From: CAYVNU01 sp964453265
GTDB lineage: Bacteria > Patescibacteriota > Doudnabacteria > UBA920
Direction: 5' to 3'
Length of the DNA stretch: 64,000 nt
Assembly (NCBI GenBank): GCA_964453265.1
Contig: CAYVNU010000002.1
Coordinates: forward strand, 1 to 64,000
Shown here: one piece after another, positions 39,100 to 47,437 of the stretch
How the letters are laid out: each line of letters starts with the position of its first letter
Numbering within the stretch: position 1 is the stretch's first letter
Program-made: the position numbers and the translations under genes
Notes under the pieces: generated by a model
The model's database searches: none
Seen by the model: the letters and a program-made list of their open reading frames with translations, nothing else
Told to the model about the DNA's origin: nothing

Positions 39100-39605
39100 A
39101 CAGTTGAGTTGATTATTTTCATTGATGGGACTTGTTTTTTTGCCGACATCTTCCAAATCGCGTCTTTAATTTTTTGAGGATGTCTTAAATTGTTCATTTC
39201 AAGGGGTTCAATAACTCCCGTAACGTGAATTTCCACTGTCCCTACATCGGTTAATGACATAATCCCTTTACTTCTAAAACTAATATTCGCTACCTTTTCC
39301 AAAGGAGTTTCCAAAATTTGTTTATGCAGTAACGAGTAATATTTCACACATAGTATTCTTTTGTCGGTAACTATATAATTATTTAATAACCAAAGTAAAT
39401 ATTTATATGCCCCATACAATGCCACTAAAATTGTCCAGGTGATTATTAAACGCGAAAACTTTTCAAGCAGCTCATACTTGATTAAAACTGCAAACGGTAA
39501 ATATATGCAGGCAAAAATTACTAAAACTGTTTTTACTAAAATAAATTCAGTTTGTCTATATATGCCAATTACTTTCTCATTTGGATGTAATTCTAATGTG
39601 AACAT
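39096..39605 (-). CDS. Bacterial PH-domain membrane protein
   Basis: 169 residues. LHPNEKVIGIYRQTEFILV, two adjacent membrane helices (about 25-70) and a bPH2-like domain (YIVTDKRILCVKYYSLLHKQ, LEKVANISFRSKGIMSLTDVG). Common next to small membrane genes in Patescibacteria; function unknown. Overlaps the ftsB-like gene by 4 bases. Confidence 0.75.
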   Translation of the reverse strand: MFTLELHPNEKVIGIYRQTEFILVKTVLVIFACIYLPFAVLIKYELLEKFSRLIITWTILVALYGAYKYLLWLLNNYIVTDKRILCVKYYSLLHKQILETPLEKVANISFRSKGIMSLTDVGTVEIHVTGVIEPLEMNNLRHPQKIKDAIWKMSAKKQVPSMKIINSTV

Positions 39606-39716
39606 TTAATTTAAAAAGGATTGTCCGAAAGTTAAAACTACCATTGTAAAAATAATAACAAGTGCCAGGCCGTACATAATTTTATTTACTAGTTTTCTGT
39701 TGTTAAATAAGCTCAT
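39606..39716 (-). CDS. 36-residue single-helix membrane protein
   Basis: Encodes MSLFNNRKLVNKIMYGLALV followed by a hydrophobic run and FGQSFLN. One transmembrane helix with basic residues before it. Its stop directly abuts the start of the PH-domain gene, a strong hint that the frame is real. No clear ribosome-binding site. Too short for family assignment. Confidence 0.5.
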   Translation of the reverse strand: MSLFNNRKLVNKIMYGLALVIIFTMVVLTFGQSFLN

Positions 39717-39798
39717 TATAATAAGATAGTTTATATTTTTAGTTAAGCTTAGAGGTATTTTAGCACAAAATACAATTAATCAGAACGATTTAACATTA

Positions 39799-40323
39799 TT
39801 AAATTTTGCGAGAATCGTACGCCCAGTGAAGCAAGGCTTGCCTTTGCCTGGGTCTACAGGTTAAATCCCCCGGCCTGCAATTAAGTCTGACTTGCGATAC
39901 ATGGCGCTTTATGGCTTTCCAGCGTTTTATTTGCCTTTGGTCGTCTTCAGTCCTTCTGCCTAAATAATAGCGGCAATACCACAAAAACCAGCCACGCGGG
40001 TCTTGTTCGTGTATCCAACCCTTTTGCTGCCAATATTTTAATGGCTTAGAGGCATTTACACCAAAATAATTTAAGTCTTTTTTATGATTCTCCTCTACCG
40101 TAACATCACCTTTTACCATTTTAGCTTTTAAAAACCAATCTTTGGGGAATTCTTTTTGACAGTCATATAAATATAAGCCGCCAAAAACACCTAAGGCTAG
40201 CATTTGTTTTGGAGAAAGCTCTGGTTTAAATTCTGGGTCAAAATTTTTTCCCATTGGCTCAGCCAAAGTATAACTGTAACCTTTTTGCAAACTATCATTA
40301 ACTTTTATTTTTTTGAATTTCAT
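39799..40323 (-). CDS. Conserved hypothetical protein
   Basis: 174 residues, basic. DPRGWFLWYCRYYLGRR and IKRWKAIKRHVSQV form a conserved aromatic/basic core that I recall from uncharacterised proteins of bacteria and algae; LSPKQMLALGVFGGLYLYDC precedes it. No catalytic motif known. It overlaps tspO by one base. Confidence 0.7.
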   Translation of the reverse strand: MKFKKIKVNDSLQKGYSYTLAEPMGKNFDPEFKPELSPKQMLALGVFGGLYLYDCQKEFPKDWFLKAKMVKGDVTVEENHKKDLNYFGVNASKPLKYWQQKGWIHEQDPRGWFLWYCRYYLGRRTEDDQRQIKRWKAIKRHVSQVRLNCRPGDLTCRPRQRQALLHWAYDSRKI

Positions 40324-40784
40324 TATTTATTTAACCGCCACAAGCTAAAATTTAAAAGTGAGGCAAAAGTCACCCATAAAAGATATGGAATTAATAGCGC
40401 TCCAGCCATAGGCTTAACTTTAAAAGCAAAGACAATGGTTAAAACTATAAACACCCACATTAATACAATTTCAACAAAAGCTAAACCAAGTTTATGCGAA
40501 CCAAAAAACAAGGGCGTCCAAATGGCGTTTAACGCCAGCTGAATAAAGAAAAATATTAAAGCAAGCTTTGCGTTCTGGTTTTGATTTCTGTTTTGCCATA
40601 GCAAAGCCCCACTTATGCCCATAAGCGTGTACAAAATAGTCCAAACTGGTCCAAAAACCCAGTTAGGTGGGCTAAAAAAAGGTTTTATAAGTCCTTTATA
40701 CCAGGTTTGAATTGAATTTCTGGTAAACAGCGCTCCAAAAATACCTGCCGCTTGGCACAAAACAATAAAAATAGCGTAAATCAT
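40323..40784 (-). CDS. tspO: TspO/MBR family protein
   Basis: 153 residues with five membrane helices. Tryptophan-rich signatures WYKGLIKPFFSPPNWVFGPV, WTILYTLMGISGALLWQ, ALNAIWTPLFFG and the end PYLLWVTFASLLNFSLWRLN. The family binds porphyrins or cholesterol-like ligands and senses light or oxygen stress in some bacteria. Confidence 0.95.
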   Translation of the reverse strand: MIYAIFIVLCQAAGIFGALFTRNSIQTWYKGLIKPFFSPPNWVFGPVWTILYTLMGISGALLWQNRNQNQNAKLALIFFFIQLALNAIWTPLFFGSHKLGLAFVEIVLMWVFIVLTIVFAFKVKPMAGALLIPYLLWVTFASLLNFSLWRLNK

Positions 40785-40801
40785 AATAGTATAGTATTAA
40801 A

Positions 40802-41536
40802 TTAAAAATCTTTTAGTATTTTCTCCAAAAAAGCATTCGCCCAGTTTTCATAACCTAAATCGCTTGGATGAAAATGGTCAGCCGCGTAGGTTTTTTTAAG
40901 GTCAGGATAGTTTTCCCAGCCAAAGTCGTGAATATTTATTATTTTTAGCCTACCTGCTTCCAAACTTAAAATTTGTTTATTAATTTTACTGCTGCGGTAT
41001 TCTAAAAACTTTCTGTAAAACCAGGGCAGAATATCCGCATCGTCAAAGTGAGGAATATTAGTAATATAAATTTTGGCAGTAGTCTCTTCGGTCAATCTTT
41101 TTATTATTGTGCGGTAGTTATTTAAAATATTATTAGAGCTTACTAAATGTGTAGCATCGTTTCCGCTAATTGATATTAAAACTATATCCGGCTTAAAAGC
41201 AATAATTTGCTCAAGCTGATGTTTTATTACATCACTAGTCTTATAACCTTTAACCGCAATATTTTTATATTCAATTGTATTTTTCGCAGACAAAGTTTGT
41301 GCGACTCTAAAAGCAAAAGTTTTTTCGGTTTTACTTGCGCCCAAACCTAACCCCGCGCTGTCCCCTGCGACAATATACCGTAAATTCCGTCCTTGTCCAA
41401 AAGTCTTGTCAGATTGGTCTATGGCAGGCAGGTTTGGTATTTGAACATATTTAATAGCAAATAAAACCAGTTCATAAGAAATGTAAAAAGCGATTAAATA
41501 AATTAATGTTTTTATCATATTACTTAAGTATACCAA
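40802..41536 (-). CDS. SGNH/GDSL-type hydrolase, membrane-anchored
   Basis: 244 residues. N-terminal hydrophobic anchor (about 8-28). Block I VAGDSAGLGLGASKTE with the nucleophile Ser, block III ISGNDATHLVS, block V YAADHFHPSDLGYENWA with the catalytic Asp and His. Probably an extracytoplasmic esterase acting on envelope lipids or glycans. Confidence 0.88.
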   Translation of the reverse strand: MVYLSNMIKTLIYLIAFYISYELVLFAIKYVQIPNLPAIDQSDKTFGQGRNLRYIVAGDSAGLGLGASKTEKTFAFRVAQTLSAKNTIEYKNIAVKGYKTSDVIKHQLEQIIAFKPDIVLISISGNDATHLVSSNNILNNYRTIIKRLTEETTAKIYITNIPHFDDADILPWFYRKFLEYRSSKINKQILSLEAGRLKIINIHDFGWENYPDLKKTYAADHFHPSDLGYENWANAFLEKILKDF

Positions 41537-41560
41537 ATTTTAACCACTCCACCTACGCCC

Positions 41561-41603
41561 CTCCTTCGCTAAAGCTTCGGCGGGCAAAGCAAGGCTTCGG
41601 CGG
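41561..41603. repeat. CTTCGCTAAAGC / GGCTTCGGCGG repeat
   Basis: TTCGCTAAAGCTTCGGCGGG, a spacer, then AAGGCTTCGGCGGA. This dispersed repeat is familiar from many uncultured-bacterial genomes. It resembles the loop of the hairpin after atpG. It lies between the SGNH hydrolase start and the cold-shock terminator. Confidence 0.75.
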
Positions 41604-41643
41604 ATTATTCGCTATAATTATTAAAATAATGAGAATAAAAAAT

Positions 41644-41667
41644 CCCGCCCCCTTTACGGGGACGGGG
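41644..41667. terminator. Terminator of the cold-shock gene
   Basis: CCCGCCCC and GGGGACGGGG flank CTTTAC, with T-runs outside on both strands. It lies 16 bases after the stop. Confidence 0.85.
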
Positions 41668-41682
41668 TTTTTAAAAGCAAAA

Positions 41683-41880
41683 CTATGCTCTTTGTACGTT
41701 AACTGCGTTAGGACCCTTAGGAGATTCTTCAACCTCAAAAGATACGGTGTCGCCTTCGTTAAGTTCTTCGAAAGTTACACCGACTAAGGACTTACTGTGA
41801 AAAAATAAGTCTTTGTCTTGTCCAGCTACAGTAATAAAACCAAAACCTTTATCGGTTTTCTTTTTGATTACACCAGTCAT
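41683..41880 (-). CDS. Cold-shock domain protein
   Basis: 65 residues, a single cold-shock OB fold. RNP1 is KGFGFITV, RNP2 is DLFFHSKSL, ending SPKGPNAVNVQRA. Binds single-stranded RNA or DNA and melts secondary structure. A structured element lies 63 bases upstream of the ATG in its probable leader, and a terminator directly follows. VTFEELNEGDTVSFEVEE is canonical. Confidence 0.96.
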   Translation of the reverse strand: MTGVIKKKTDKGFGFITVAGQDKDLFFHSKSLVGVTFEELNEGDTVSFEVEESPKGPNAVNVQRA

Positions 41881-41942
41881 GGAAGTTTAAATTTAGTTAT
41901 TTAAGTGCAAAATTTGCACCGCCTGTTAAGGCAAAGTGTGTA

Positions 41943-42010
41943 CCCCGTTAGAAGTCCGGTGTCTTTAAGACACCGACAGACGCCTTTTGGGCGTCTTACT
42001 TCTAACCGGG
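41943..42010 (-). promoter_or_regulatory. Three-way-junction element in the cold-shock leader
   Basis: Outer stem CCCGTTAGAAGT (41944-41955) with ACTTCTAACCGGG (41998-42010). Inside, CGGTGTCTT/AAGACACCG (41957-41975) and AGACGCC/GGCGTCT (41978-41996) form two hairpins. The fold is the same on either strand. csp leaders are known cold-sensing RNAs, but a mobile palindrome is the alternative since its ends resemble the CCCCG/CGGGG elements of the tRNA nest. Confidence 0.6.
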
Positions 42011-42113
42011 TGAATATGTTAGTGAAATTCGACTAGATTTGTGACATAAATGTTTGCCCACTAAGTATGACACATTACTGGGGTTTTGTATAGGGGCAAA
42101 TATTTAGTAAAAT

Positions 42114-42680
42114 TTACAGAATTTCTTTTAACAGCTCGCTAATTCCGCTCTTTTTCTCGGCTGAAACCGGCATGACTTTAACTTTACCGGCCTGTTCTTG
42201 AATGTTCTTTAGTTGTTTTTGCAGTTGTGAACTTTTTATTTTATCTATTTTATTTGCAGCTATTATTACGTTTTTATTTTCCTGATTAAGACTGTATAGC
42301 ATTTGCATGTCTGTATTAGTTAAACCAATTTCAGCATCTATAATCATTACTACTTTTTTTTGTTCGTAAATTGGGTTAAATAAATACCAATGAATTAAAT
42401 TTTGAAGTTTTTCCTGTGTTTCCTTGGAAGCTTTGGCAAAACCATACCCCGGCAAATCGACAAAATACAACTCCTTGTTTATCAAAAAAATATTAATTTC
42501 CTGGGTTCTGCCGGGAAACGAACTAGTTTTTGCTAAGTTTTTGTTGCCTGTCAGCACATTAATCAAACTAGATTTACCGGCGTTAGATCTTCCTATAAAA
42601 GCAATTTGAGGTTTTGTATCGTTTAAAATTTCATCGTCTTCAACAACACCCTTTATAAATTGAGCGGATTTTATATTCAT
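42114..42680 (-). CDS. engB: Ribosome biogenesis GTPase EngB/YsxC
   Basis: 188 residues. G1 GRSNAGKSSLINVL, G2 in PGRTQEINIF, G3 DLPGYGFAKAS, G4 AANKIDKIK, G5 PVSAEKKSG. A 50S assembly GTPase with normal length. It precedes the cold-shock gene, separated by about 230 bases. Confidence 0.96.
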   Translation of the reverse strand: MNIKSAQFIKGVVEDDEILNDTKPQIAFIGRSNAGKSSLINVLTGNKNLAKTSSFPGRTQEINIFLINKELYFVDLPGYGFAKASKETQEKLQNLIHWYLFNPIYEQKKVVMIIDAEIGLTNTDMQMLYSLNQENKNVIIAANKIDKIKSSQLQKQLKNIQEQAGKVKVMPVSAEKKSGISELLKEIL

Positions 42681-42722
42681 AGTTTAAAGTATAACAAATT
42701 CTAGGCATTTTGCCGATTAAAT

Positions 42723-42754
42723 GTTAAAGGCTCAACATAGGTTGAGCCTTTAAC
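42723..42754. terminator. Bidirectional terminator
   Basis: GTTAAAGGCTCAAC and GTTGAGCCTTTAAC around a 4-base loop. It lies between engB and the hypothetical gene at 42778 (minus strand) and would end the latter's transcript. Confidence 0.8.
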
Positions 42755-42777
42755 TATAACTTAATCTATTTAAACAA

Positions 42778-43497
42778 TTACGGGCAAGCAAGAGCCGCTC
42801 GGCATTCAGCTTTTACGTTACCGGATAAATTTTCGCATGCCAAACACTGTACGCTTTTATTTGCCGAAGGACTCGAGGCTTCGGAAGGCGCAGTAGTTTG
42901 AGTACTGCCGGAAGTTTTAACCTGTGTATTTGATTTATAGGTATTCATAATGGCAGTATAATCTGTAAATTTTATATTGCTCGGTATTAAAAATACGCTT
43001 GAATCTTCACTCCAATCTGAACACTTGTATTCATGTTTAGCATTTATATCAAATGCTGCCATAGTATTCTGGTCAGGCAATTTTTGATTGTTGGCATTTT
43101 GCTCTAGTGACATTTTAAATGCCATTTGATTACTGCCTTCTACCCAAATATATTGGTTTGTGCCGTCATTTATTATGTGGGTAGTTTGACTTTTTCCATT
43201 TACATTTGAATTCACATCGGCGCGCATTTTACCGCCACCAACATATACTTGTGTTTGGCTGCTGGTATTTTCATTATGATATACAACTTCGCATTTTTGA
43301 CTCCCCTTTAAAGCAAGCTCTTTTAAAGATAGATTGGAGTTCGTCATACTGCCTTTAATGTCTAAAGAATATTCCTTTGCTTCTTTATGTTTGAAATACC
43401 AGCCTAACCCGGCTAAAATAACCACAATTAAAATCGCAATTACAATATTTTTTCCTCTGCCGCTTGCCGGCTTTGGCATTTGTTCGTTTGTTTCCAT
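42778..43497 (-). CDS. Membrane-anchored hypothetical protein with Cys-rich tail
   Basis: 239 residues. One helix (about 17-36, NIVIAILIVVILAGLGWYF), then a beta-rich external domain (VYVGGGKMRADVNSNV, HIINDGTNQYIWVEGSNQMA) resembling DUF4412/LolA-like folds. The Ser/Thr/Ala-rich linker leads to a tail with four cysteines (CLACENL ... CRAALACP), probably disulfide-bonded. Function unknown; exported location inferred. Confidence 0.65.
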   Translation of the reverse strand: METNEQMPKPASGRGKNIVIAILIVVILAGLGWYFKHKEAKEYSLDIKGSMTNSNLSLKELALKGSQKCEVVYHNENTSSQTQVYVGGGKMRADVNSNVNGKSQTTHIINDGTNQYIWVEGSNQMAFKMSLEQNANNQKLPDQNTMAAFDINAKHEYKCSDWSEDSSVFLIPSNIKFTDYTAIMNTYKSNTQVKTSGSTQTTAPSEASSPSANKSVQCLACENLSGNVKAECRAALACP

Positions 43498-43572
43498 AAT
43501 ATTATTTTAATAATTGATTTATTAAAAATAGCAAAATAATTAATTTTAGACAATGAAAGCTTCTAAATAAAA

Positions 43573-43596
43573 AAGGGCAGCGGGGTTACTGCCCAA
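43573..43596 (-). terminator. Intrinsic terminator
   Basis: On minus: GGGCAG, 8-base loop, CTGCCC, then six T. It ends transcription from the small gene at 43679 and the structured region after it. Confidence 0.88.
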
Positions 43597-43690
43597 AAAT
43601 TCCGCATTGCAGTCCGCCTTCTAAGGTTCGCCTGCAATGGAGTTCTGGGTGCAAACTGCACACCAAGTAGTTGGTGCGTCAGCCAGGCAC
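43597..43690 (-). other. Structured stretch after the 62-residue gene
   Basis: On minus GGGTGC...GCACCC closes an arm containing CACCAA/TTGGTG, then CATTGCAG/CTGCAATG closes a second arm, followed directly by a terminator. Could be a 3' UTR or small RNA, or palindromic repeats; a TCCGCC word at 43612 hints at the latter. Confidence 0.4.
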
Positions 43691-43867
43691 CCAAATTAAA
43701 ATTCCCCTGTATATTTCTAACTCCTCGCATACCGGGCACCCATCGCCCGGTTTATACCCATATGGTATTTCGCCGGACGGAACCGGCTTGCCATATGTTG
43801 CAAAAAGAACATCCTCCTCTTCAAGCCACTGCTGGAAAACCAGCAGGGTGGCTTCATTATGAGTCAT
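43679..43867 (-). CDS. Small hypothetical protein with CxxC
   Basis: 62 residues: MTHNEATLLVFQQWLEEEDV, GEIPYGYKPGDGCPVCEELE, ending ILIWVPG. The CPVC pair and compact composition look protein-like; an opposite-strand reading of similar length has no such signs. No clear ribosome-binding site. It lies between two terminators as a single gene. Confidence 0.5.
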   Translation of the reverse strand: MTHNEATLLVFQQWLEEEDVLFATYGKPVPSGEIPYGYKPGDGCPVCEELEIYRGILIWVPG

Positions 43868-43904
43868 TTAGATATGTTAGCATATTTTATGAAATGTTTT
43901 AAAA

Positions 43905-43937
43905 TAAAAAAAACGCCACTTTTGTAGGCGTTTTTTA
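43905..43937. terminator. Bidirectional terminator
   Basis: AAAACGCC and GGCGTTTT around a 9-base loop with A/T runs on both sides; it ends the hypothetical gene at 43938 on minus. Confidence 0.85.
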
Positions 43938-44264
43938 CTAGTTTAACTCAGGTTTTTTTGTGTATCCTGAAACAAGACCTATTCTTCTTAAAGTCCAACT
44001 GGTAATGAGCTCGGTTAAGCCTTTGCCTGCAGCTGAATTTTGCAAAGCTTTTTCAACATCTGCAAGGAAACTTTCAGGGTCTAATACGTGTAATTCAGCC
44101 AGTAAGCTTTGAGCGGCATCACCGTGTATTAACAAAAAGCCAAATGAACTATCGGAATCTGTGTCCATATTTTCCCGAACACATTCAAGGAACAAATCTT
44201 CTAATTCTTCCAACAACCTCATTTTCTTCATTTCTTTTGGCTCTTCGCCATATTCTCCACTCAT
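43938..44264 (-). CDS. Hypothetical protein
   Basis: 108 residues, acidic and helical (LLEELEDLFLECVRENMDTD), no membrane segment, no recognised family. It starts 35 bases after a small membrane gene on the same strand and ends in a terminator. Confidence 0.6.
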   Translation of the reverse strand: MSGEYGEEPKEMKKMRLLEELEDLFLECVRENMDTDSDSSFGFLLIHGDAAQSLLAELHVLDPESFLADVEKALQNSAAGKGLTELITSWTLRRIGLVSGYTKKPELN

Positions 44265-44299
44265 AATTGTTTTAAATTTATTTACACATTATTCCAAGT

Positions 44300-44491
44300 T
44301 TACTTGTTTTTAAAAGTTTTATTTAACCAAAACAATACAAGTAAGAATATAATTAATACCAATGCGCGTATTGGATGTAATTTAAGTTCAGACCAAAGCA
44401 TGGAAATTATTAAACTTAAAAAGCTCCAAAAAAACTGCCAGGCATTAATTACTACATTTTTGATTAATTCCCAAAAATTTATTTTCGGCAT
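44300..44491 (-). CDS. Small membrane protein
   Basis: 63 residues with two hydrophobic stretches (about 15-31 and 44-57) and a Trp-rich middle (WQFFWSFLSLIISMLW). No family recognised. Isolated between a 257-residue gene and the 108-residue gene. Confidence 0.5.
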   Translation of the reverse strand: MPKINFWELIKNVVINAWQFFWSFLSLIISMLWSELKLHPIRALVLIIFLLVLFWLNKTFKNK

Positions 44492-44575
44492 ATTAAATCT
44501 TCATCTTTAATCCTTTATTCATATAAGTTAGTTAACTTTAAACTAACGGGTCATGTCCCCATTTTTCATTTTAAA

Positions 44576-45349
44576 TTATAAAAAAAATACTTCGATGAAG
44601 ACAAACATTACCAGAGAAGAAATAATAATTGAAGATAAGGACCAGCGCAGTAACCATGGTTTCATTGGTTGATGACTCAGTTCGGTTTTAATTAGCTCGT
44701 ATATGGTTTTAAGACCGTCACTATTTTTACTATCTGAAATTAATACAATATGCCTATATTTTCTATAACTATAGATTTGATTTGCTAAGCCTTTGAGTTT
44801 TGGATCTAATCTGGAAACCTCTCTTTCAAAATCTTCAAAACTAACTTTATCGTCACTAGCTTTATTTTCAAGCGACTTTTGAATTAGCATACTATCCACT
44901 GGGTTTGAGTCTAATATTTTATTTTCTGAGGCAACTATCTCATTATACTGTTCTATTTTCTGATGTAAAATAGAAATTTTTTTTATGAGTTTATCGGAAA
45001 TTAAGCTGATTCCTCCTATACCGCCACGCATTCTTTTTGTAAGTTCTTTCGTTGCATCGCTAGGCACGGGCTTCCACTGATAAATTGGTAAATAAGACTT
45101 TTTATCATGGAAGCCTTGTTCTGAGTACTCACCTTCAACCCATTCTGCTATTTCATCCCGTAAATTCTTAAGCAAACTTAAGATGGAGTCAAATTCTTTC
45201 TTCACTGGATATTGGTAAGCCAAAAAAGCAAGAATTATTGCCGAGTAGGTCAGCACGTCGCCACTTTTAATGGGTATTGCCACCAATAGGTCTCTTAGCA
45301 GCTTTAATAGATGACCTAAGTAATTAATAATGAAATTAATGTGAGACAT
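44576..45349 (-). CDS. Membrane protein of unknown function
   Basis: 257 residues: one helix near the N-terminus (about 25-45), a soluble helical middle (KKEFDSILSLLKNLRDEIAE, KLIKKISILHQKIEQYNEIV) and a final helix (about 236-256, SSIIISSLVMFVFIEVFFL). No family recognised. Its ATG lies one base after the stop of a displaced lepA end, so it was probably once directly downstream of lepA. Confidence 0.6.
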   Translation of the reverse strand: MSHINFIINYLGHLLKLLRDLLVAIPIKSGDVLTYSAIILAFLAYQYPVKKEFDSILSLLKNLRDEIAEWVEGEYSEQGFHDKKSYLPIYQWKPVPSDATKELTKRMRGGIGGISLISDKLIKKISILHQKIEQYNEIVASENKILDSNPVDSMLIQKSLENKASDDKVSFEDFEREVSRLDPKLKGLANQIYSYRKYRHIVLISDSKNSDGLKTIYELIKTELSHQPMKPWLLRWSLSSIIISSLVMFVFIEVFFL

Positions 45350-45350
45350 A

Positions 45351-45383
45351 CTATTTCTTTAATACCGCCAAAAACGCTTCTTG
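45351..45383 (-). repeat. Displaced, synonymously different copy of the lepA 3' end
   Basis: Encodes QEAFLAVLKK plus TAG, identical in protein to the lepA end (45414-45446), but 10 of 33 bases differ, all synonymous (stop TAA to TAG included). The 30 bases between hold a GCCC...GGGC palindrome with TTCGACAGACTCAGG, a known dispersed-repeat motif. Confidence 0.92.
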
Positions 45384-45413
45384 CCCGTTCGACAGACTCA
45401 GGGCAGTCGGCTT

Positions 45414-47240
45414 TTACTTCTTAAGAACAGCTAGGAAAGCTTCTTGGGGGATTTCGACGCGGCCGATTTGCTTCATACGTTTTTTACCCTTTTTTTGCTT
45501 GTTTAGGAGCTTCATTTTTCTAGTTACGTCACCGCCGTATAGGTAGCCGGTTACGTCTTTACGTAGGGCTGAAATAGTTTCGCGGGCTATTATTTTGCCG
45601 CCAATGGCTGCTTGAATTGCTATTTCAAATTGGTGTTTTGGAATTAACTGCTTTAATTTATCTACTAATTCTTTACCATCGTTAGCTGCGGTAGACCTAT
45701 GCATTATGGCAGAAAGCGCAGCAACGGGTTCGCCGGCTACTAAAACGTCTACTTTAACCAAGTCCCCAATTCTTTCTTCTATAAATTCATAATTAAGAGA
45801 TGCATAACCGGAAGAGACTGATTTTAGTTTATCGTAAAAGTCTATAATAATATTGGAAAGTGGCATTTCAAAAGACATGTCTACACGACTAGAGCCAATG
45901 TATTTTATGTCTTTGCTTACAGCGCGACGCTGGTTGGCAATTTCCATTATAGGACCTATATATTCACTGGGGGTTAAAATATTTACAGTCATCCACGGTT
46001 CCCAAATATTTTTTATAACGCTGGGGTCGGGCATTTCGGCGGGGTTATGAATATAAAATTCTTTAGCATCGGTTTTTTCTATACGGTACGCAACACTTGG
46101 CGCAGTTAAAATTAAATCAAGATTGTATTCACGGGTCAAACGCTCCTGCACAATATCCATATGAAGAAGACCTAAAAATCCCGTGCGGAAACCAAAGCCA
46201 ATAGAAGGGATGTTTATAGGTTCGAATTCTAAAGCCGCATCGGAAAGTTTTAATTTACCCATACCTTCTCTTAAAACCGGGTAATCGTCGCCGGAGACCG
46301 GAAAAATTGTCGCGTAAACCATGGGCTTTACATGTTTATATCCTGGTAAAGCCTTTGCCTGCGATTTATCTTCAATCAAAGTTATTGTGTCACCTACTCT
46401 GGCCTTACTAACATCACGAAGCCCCGTAACAATATACCCCACTTCACCAACCAAAATTTTATCAGAACGTTCCATTTTTGGTTTAAAGTAGCCTATTTCC
46501 AATGTCTCACTTTCTGTATCACTACCAATCATATAAATTTTTTTCCTTGGAAAAAGTTCGCCGTCAAAAACGCGAACGTAAGCTACTACGCCGCGGTGAA
46601 TGTCGTATATAGAGTCAAAAATCAAAGCTGTAACCGGCTTTTTAGGGTCGCCTTTAGGAGCCGGCACTCTTTTTATAACTTCTTTTATAATATTTTCTAC
46701 GCCTTCACCGGTTTTACCGCTAGCATACAAAATTTCTTCGTCTGTAAAACCAAAAGCTGATTTTAATTCTTCGGCAGTTTTTTTACGGTCAGAGTTTGGC
46801 AAATCTATTTTATTTACTACTGGGATAATGGTTAAGTCATGTTCCAAAGCCAAATAAACATTTGCCAAAGTTTGCGCCTCAATACCCTGTGTGCTGTCTA
46901 CGACTAAAATAGCGCCTTCACAACAAGCGAGTGAGCGTGATACTTCGTAAGTGAAGTCTACGTGGCCCGGGGTATCAATAAGGTTTAATATATAAGATTT
47001 ATGATTTAAAATTTCAGGCACATCACCTAAATTATCATCCAGTTCATAATCCATGCGAACCGGTTGTAATTTGATGGTAATACCTCTTTCGCGTTCTAAA
47101 TCCATTTGATCCAACAGCTGGGCTTTCATTTCTCGCATTTGCACAGTTTTAGTAATTTCCAAAAGCCTGTCCGCGAGAGTGCTTTTCCCGTGATCTATAT
47201 GAGCTATTATACAAAAGTTACGAATATTTTCTTGAGACAT
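45414..47240 (-). CDS. lepA: Elongation factor 4 (LepA)
   Basis: 608-residue translational GTPase. G1 AHIDHGKSTLADRLLE, G2 region RERGITIK, G3 DTPGHVDFTYEVSRSL, G4 NKIDLPNSD, then domains II, III, V and the LepA-specific C-terminal domain with GGDVTRKMKLLNKQKKGKKR. Length is normal. The last ten codons are repeated downstream in synonymously different form. Confidence 0.97.
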   Translation of the reverse strand: MSQENIRNFCIIAHIDHGKSTLADRLLEITKTVQMREMKAQLLDQMDLERERGITIKLQPVRMDYELDDNLGDVPEILNHKSYILNLIDTPGHVDFTYEVSRSLACCEGAILVVDSTQGIEAQTLANVYLALEHDLTIIPVVNKIDLPNSDRKKTAEELKSAFGFTDEEILYASGKTGEGVENIIKEVIKRVPAPKGDPKKPVTALIFDSIYDIHRGVVAYVRVFDGELFPRKKIYMIGSDTESETLEIGYFKPKMERSDKILVGEVGYIVTGLRDVSKARVGDTITLIEDKSQAKALPGYKHVKPMVYATIFPVSGDDYPVLREGMGKLKLSDAALEFEPINIPSIGFGFRTGFLGLLHMDIVQERLTREYNLDLILTAPSVAYRIEKTDAKEFYIHNPAEMPDPSVIKNIWEPWMTVNILTPSEYIGPIMEIANQRRAVSKDIKYIGSSRVDMSFEMPLSNIIIDFYDKLKSVSSGYASLNYEFIEERIGDLVKVDVLVAGEPVAALSAIMHRSTAANDGKELVDKLKQLIPKHQFEIAIQAAIGGKIIARETISALRKDVTGYLYGGDVTRKMKLLNKQKKGKKRMKQIGRVEIPQEAFLAVLKK

Positions 47241-47437
47241 TTAATTTAGAAAACTTAGACAAATATTTTATGATATTTAGCAATTTATTTAGACTAACAA
47301 ATAACCATTCTCTCCTCCGTCATTGCGAGTATAGCCAAAACAATCTATATTTTTCCCGAATCTCCAAGCCCTTAGCTGAATTTTAATAATCTCCTCACAT
47401 TAGTTCGTTTAGAAGCTATATTCTACCAAAACTAAAG

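Noticed and set aside
41553..41738. Minus-strand frame across the TTCGCTAAAGC repeat and terminator
   Set aside because: It consists of translated repeat and terminator DNA plus the antisense of the cold-shock gene end.
43671..43862. Plus-strand frame opposite the 62-residue gene
   Set aside because: Its translation is Ser/Pro-rich without motifs, whereas the minus-strand frame has a CPVC motif and a fitting downstream terminator.
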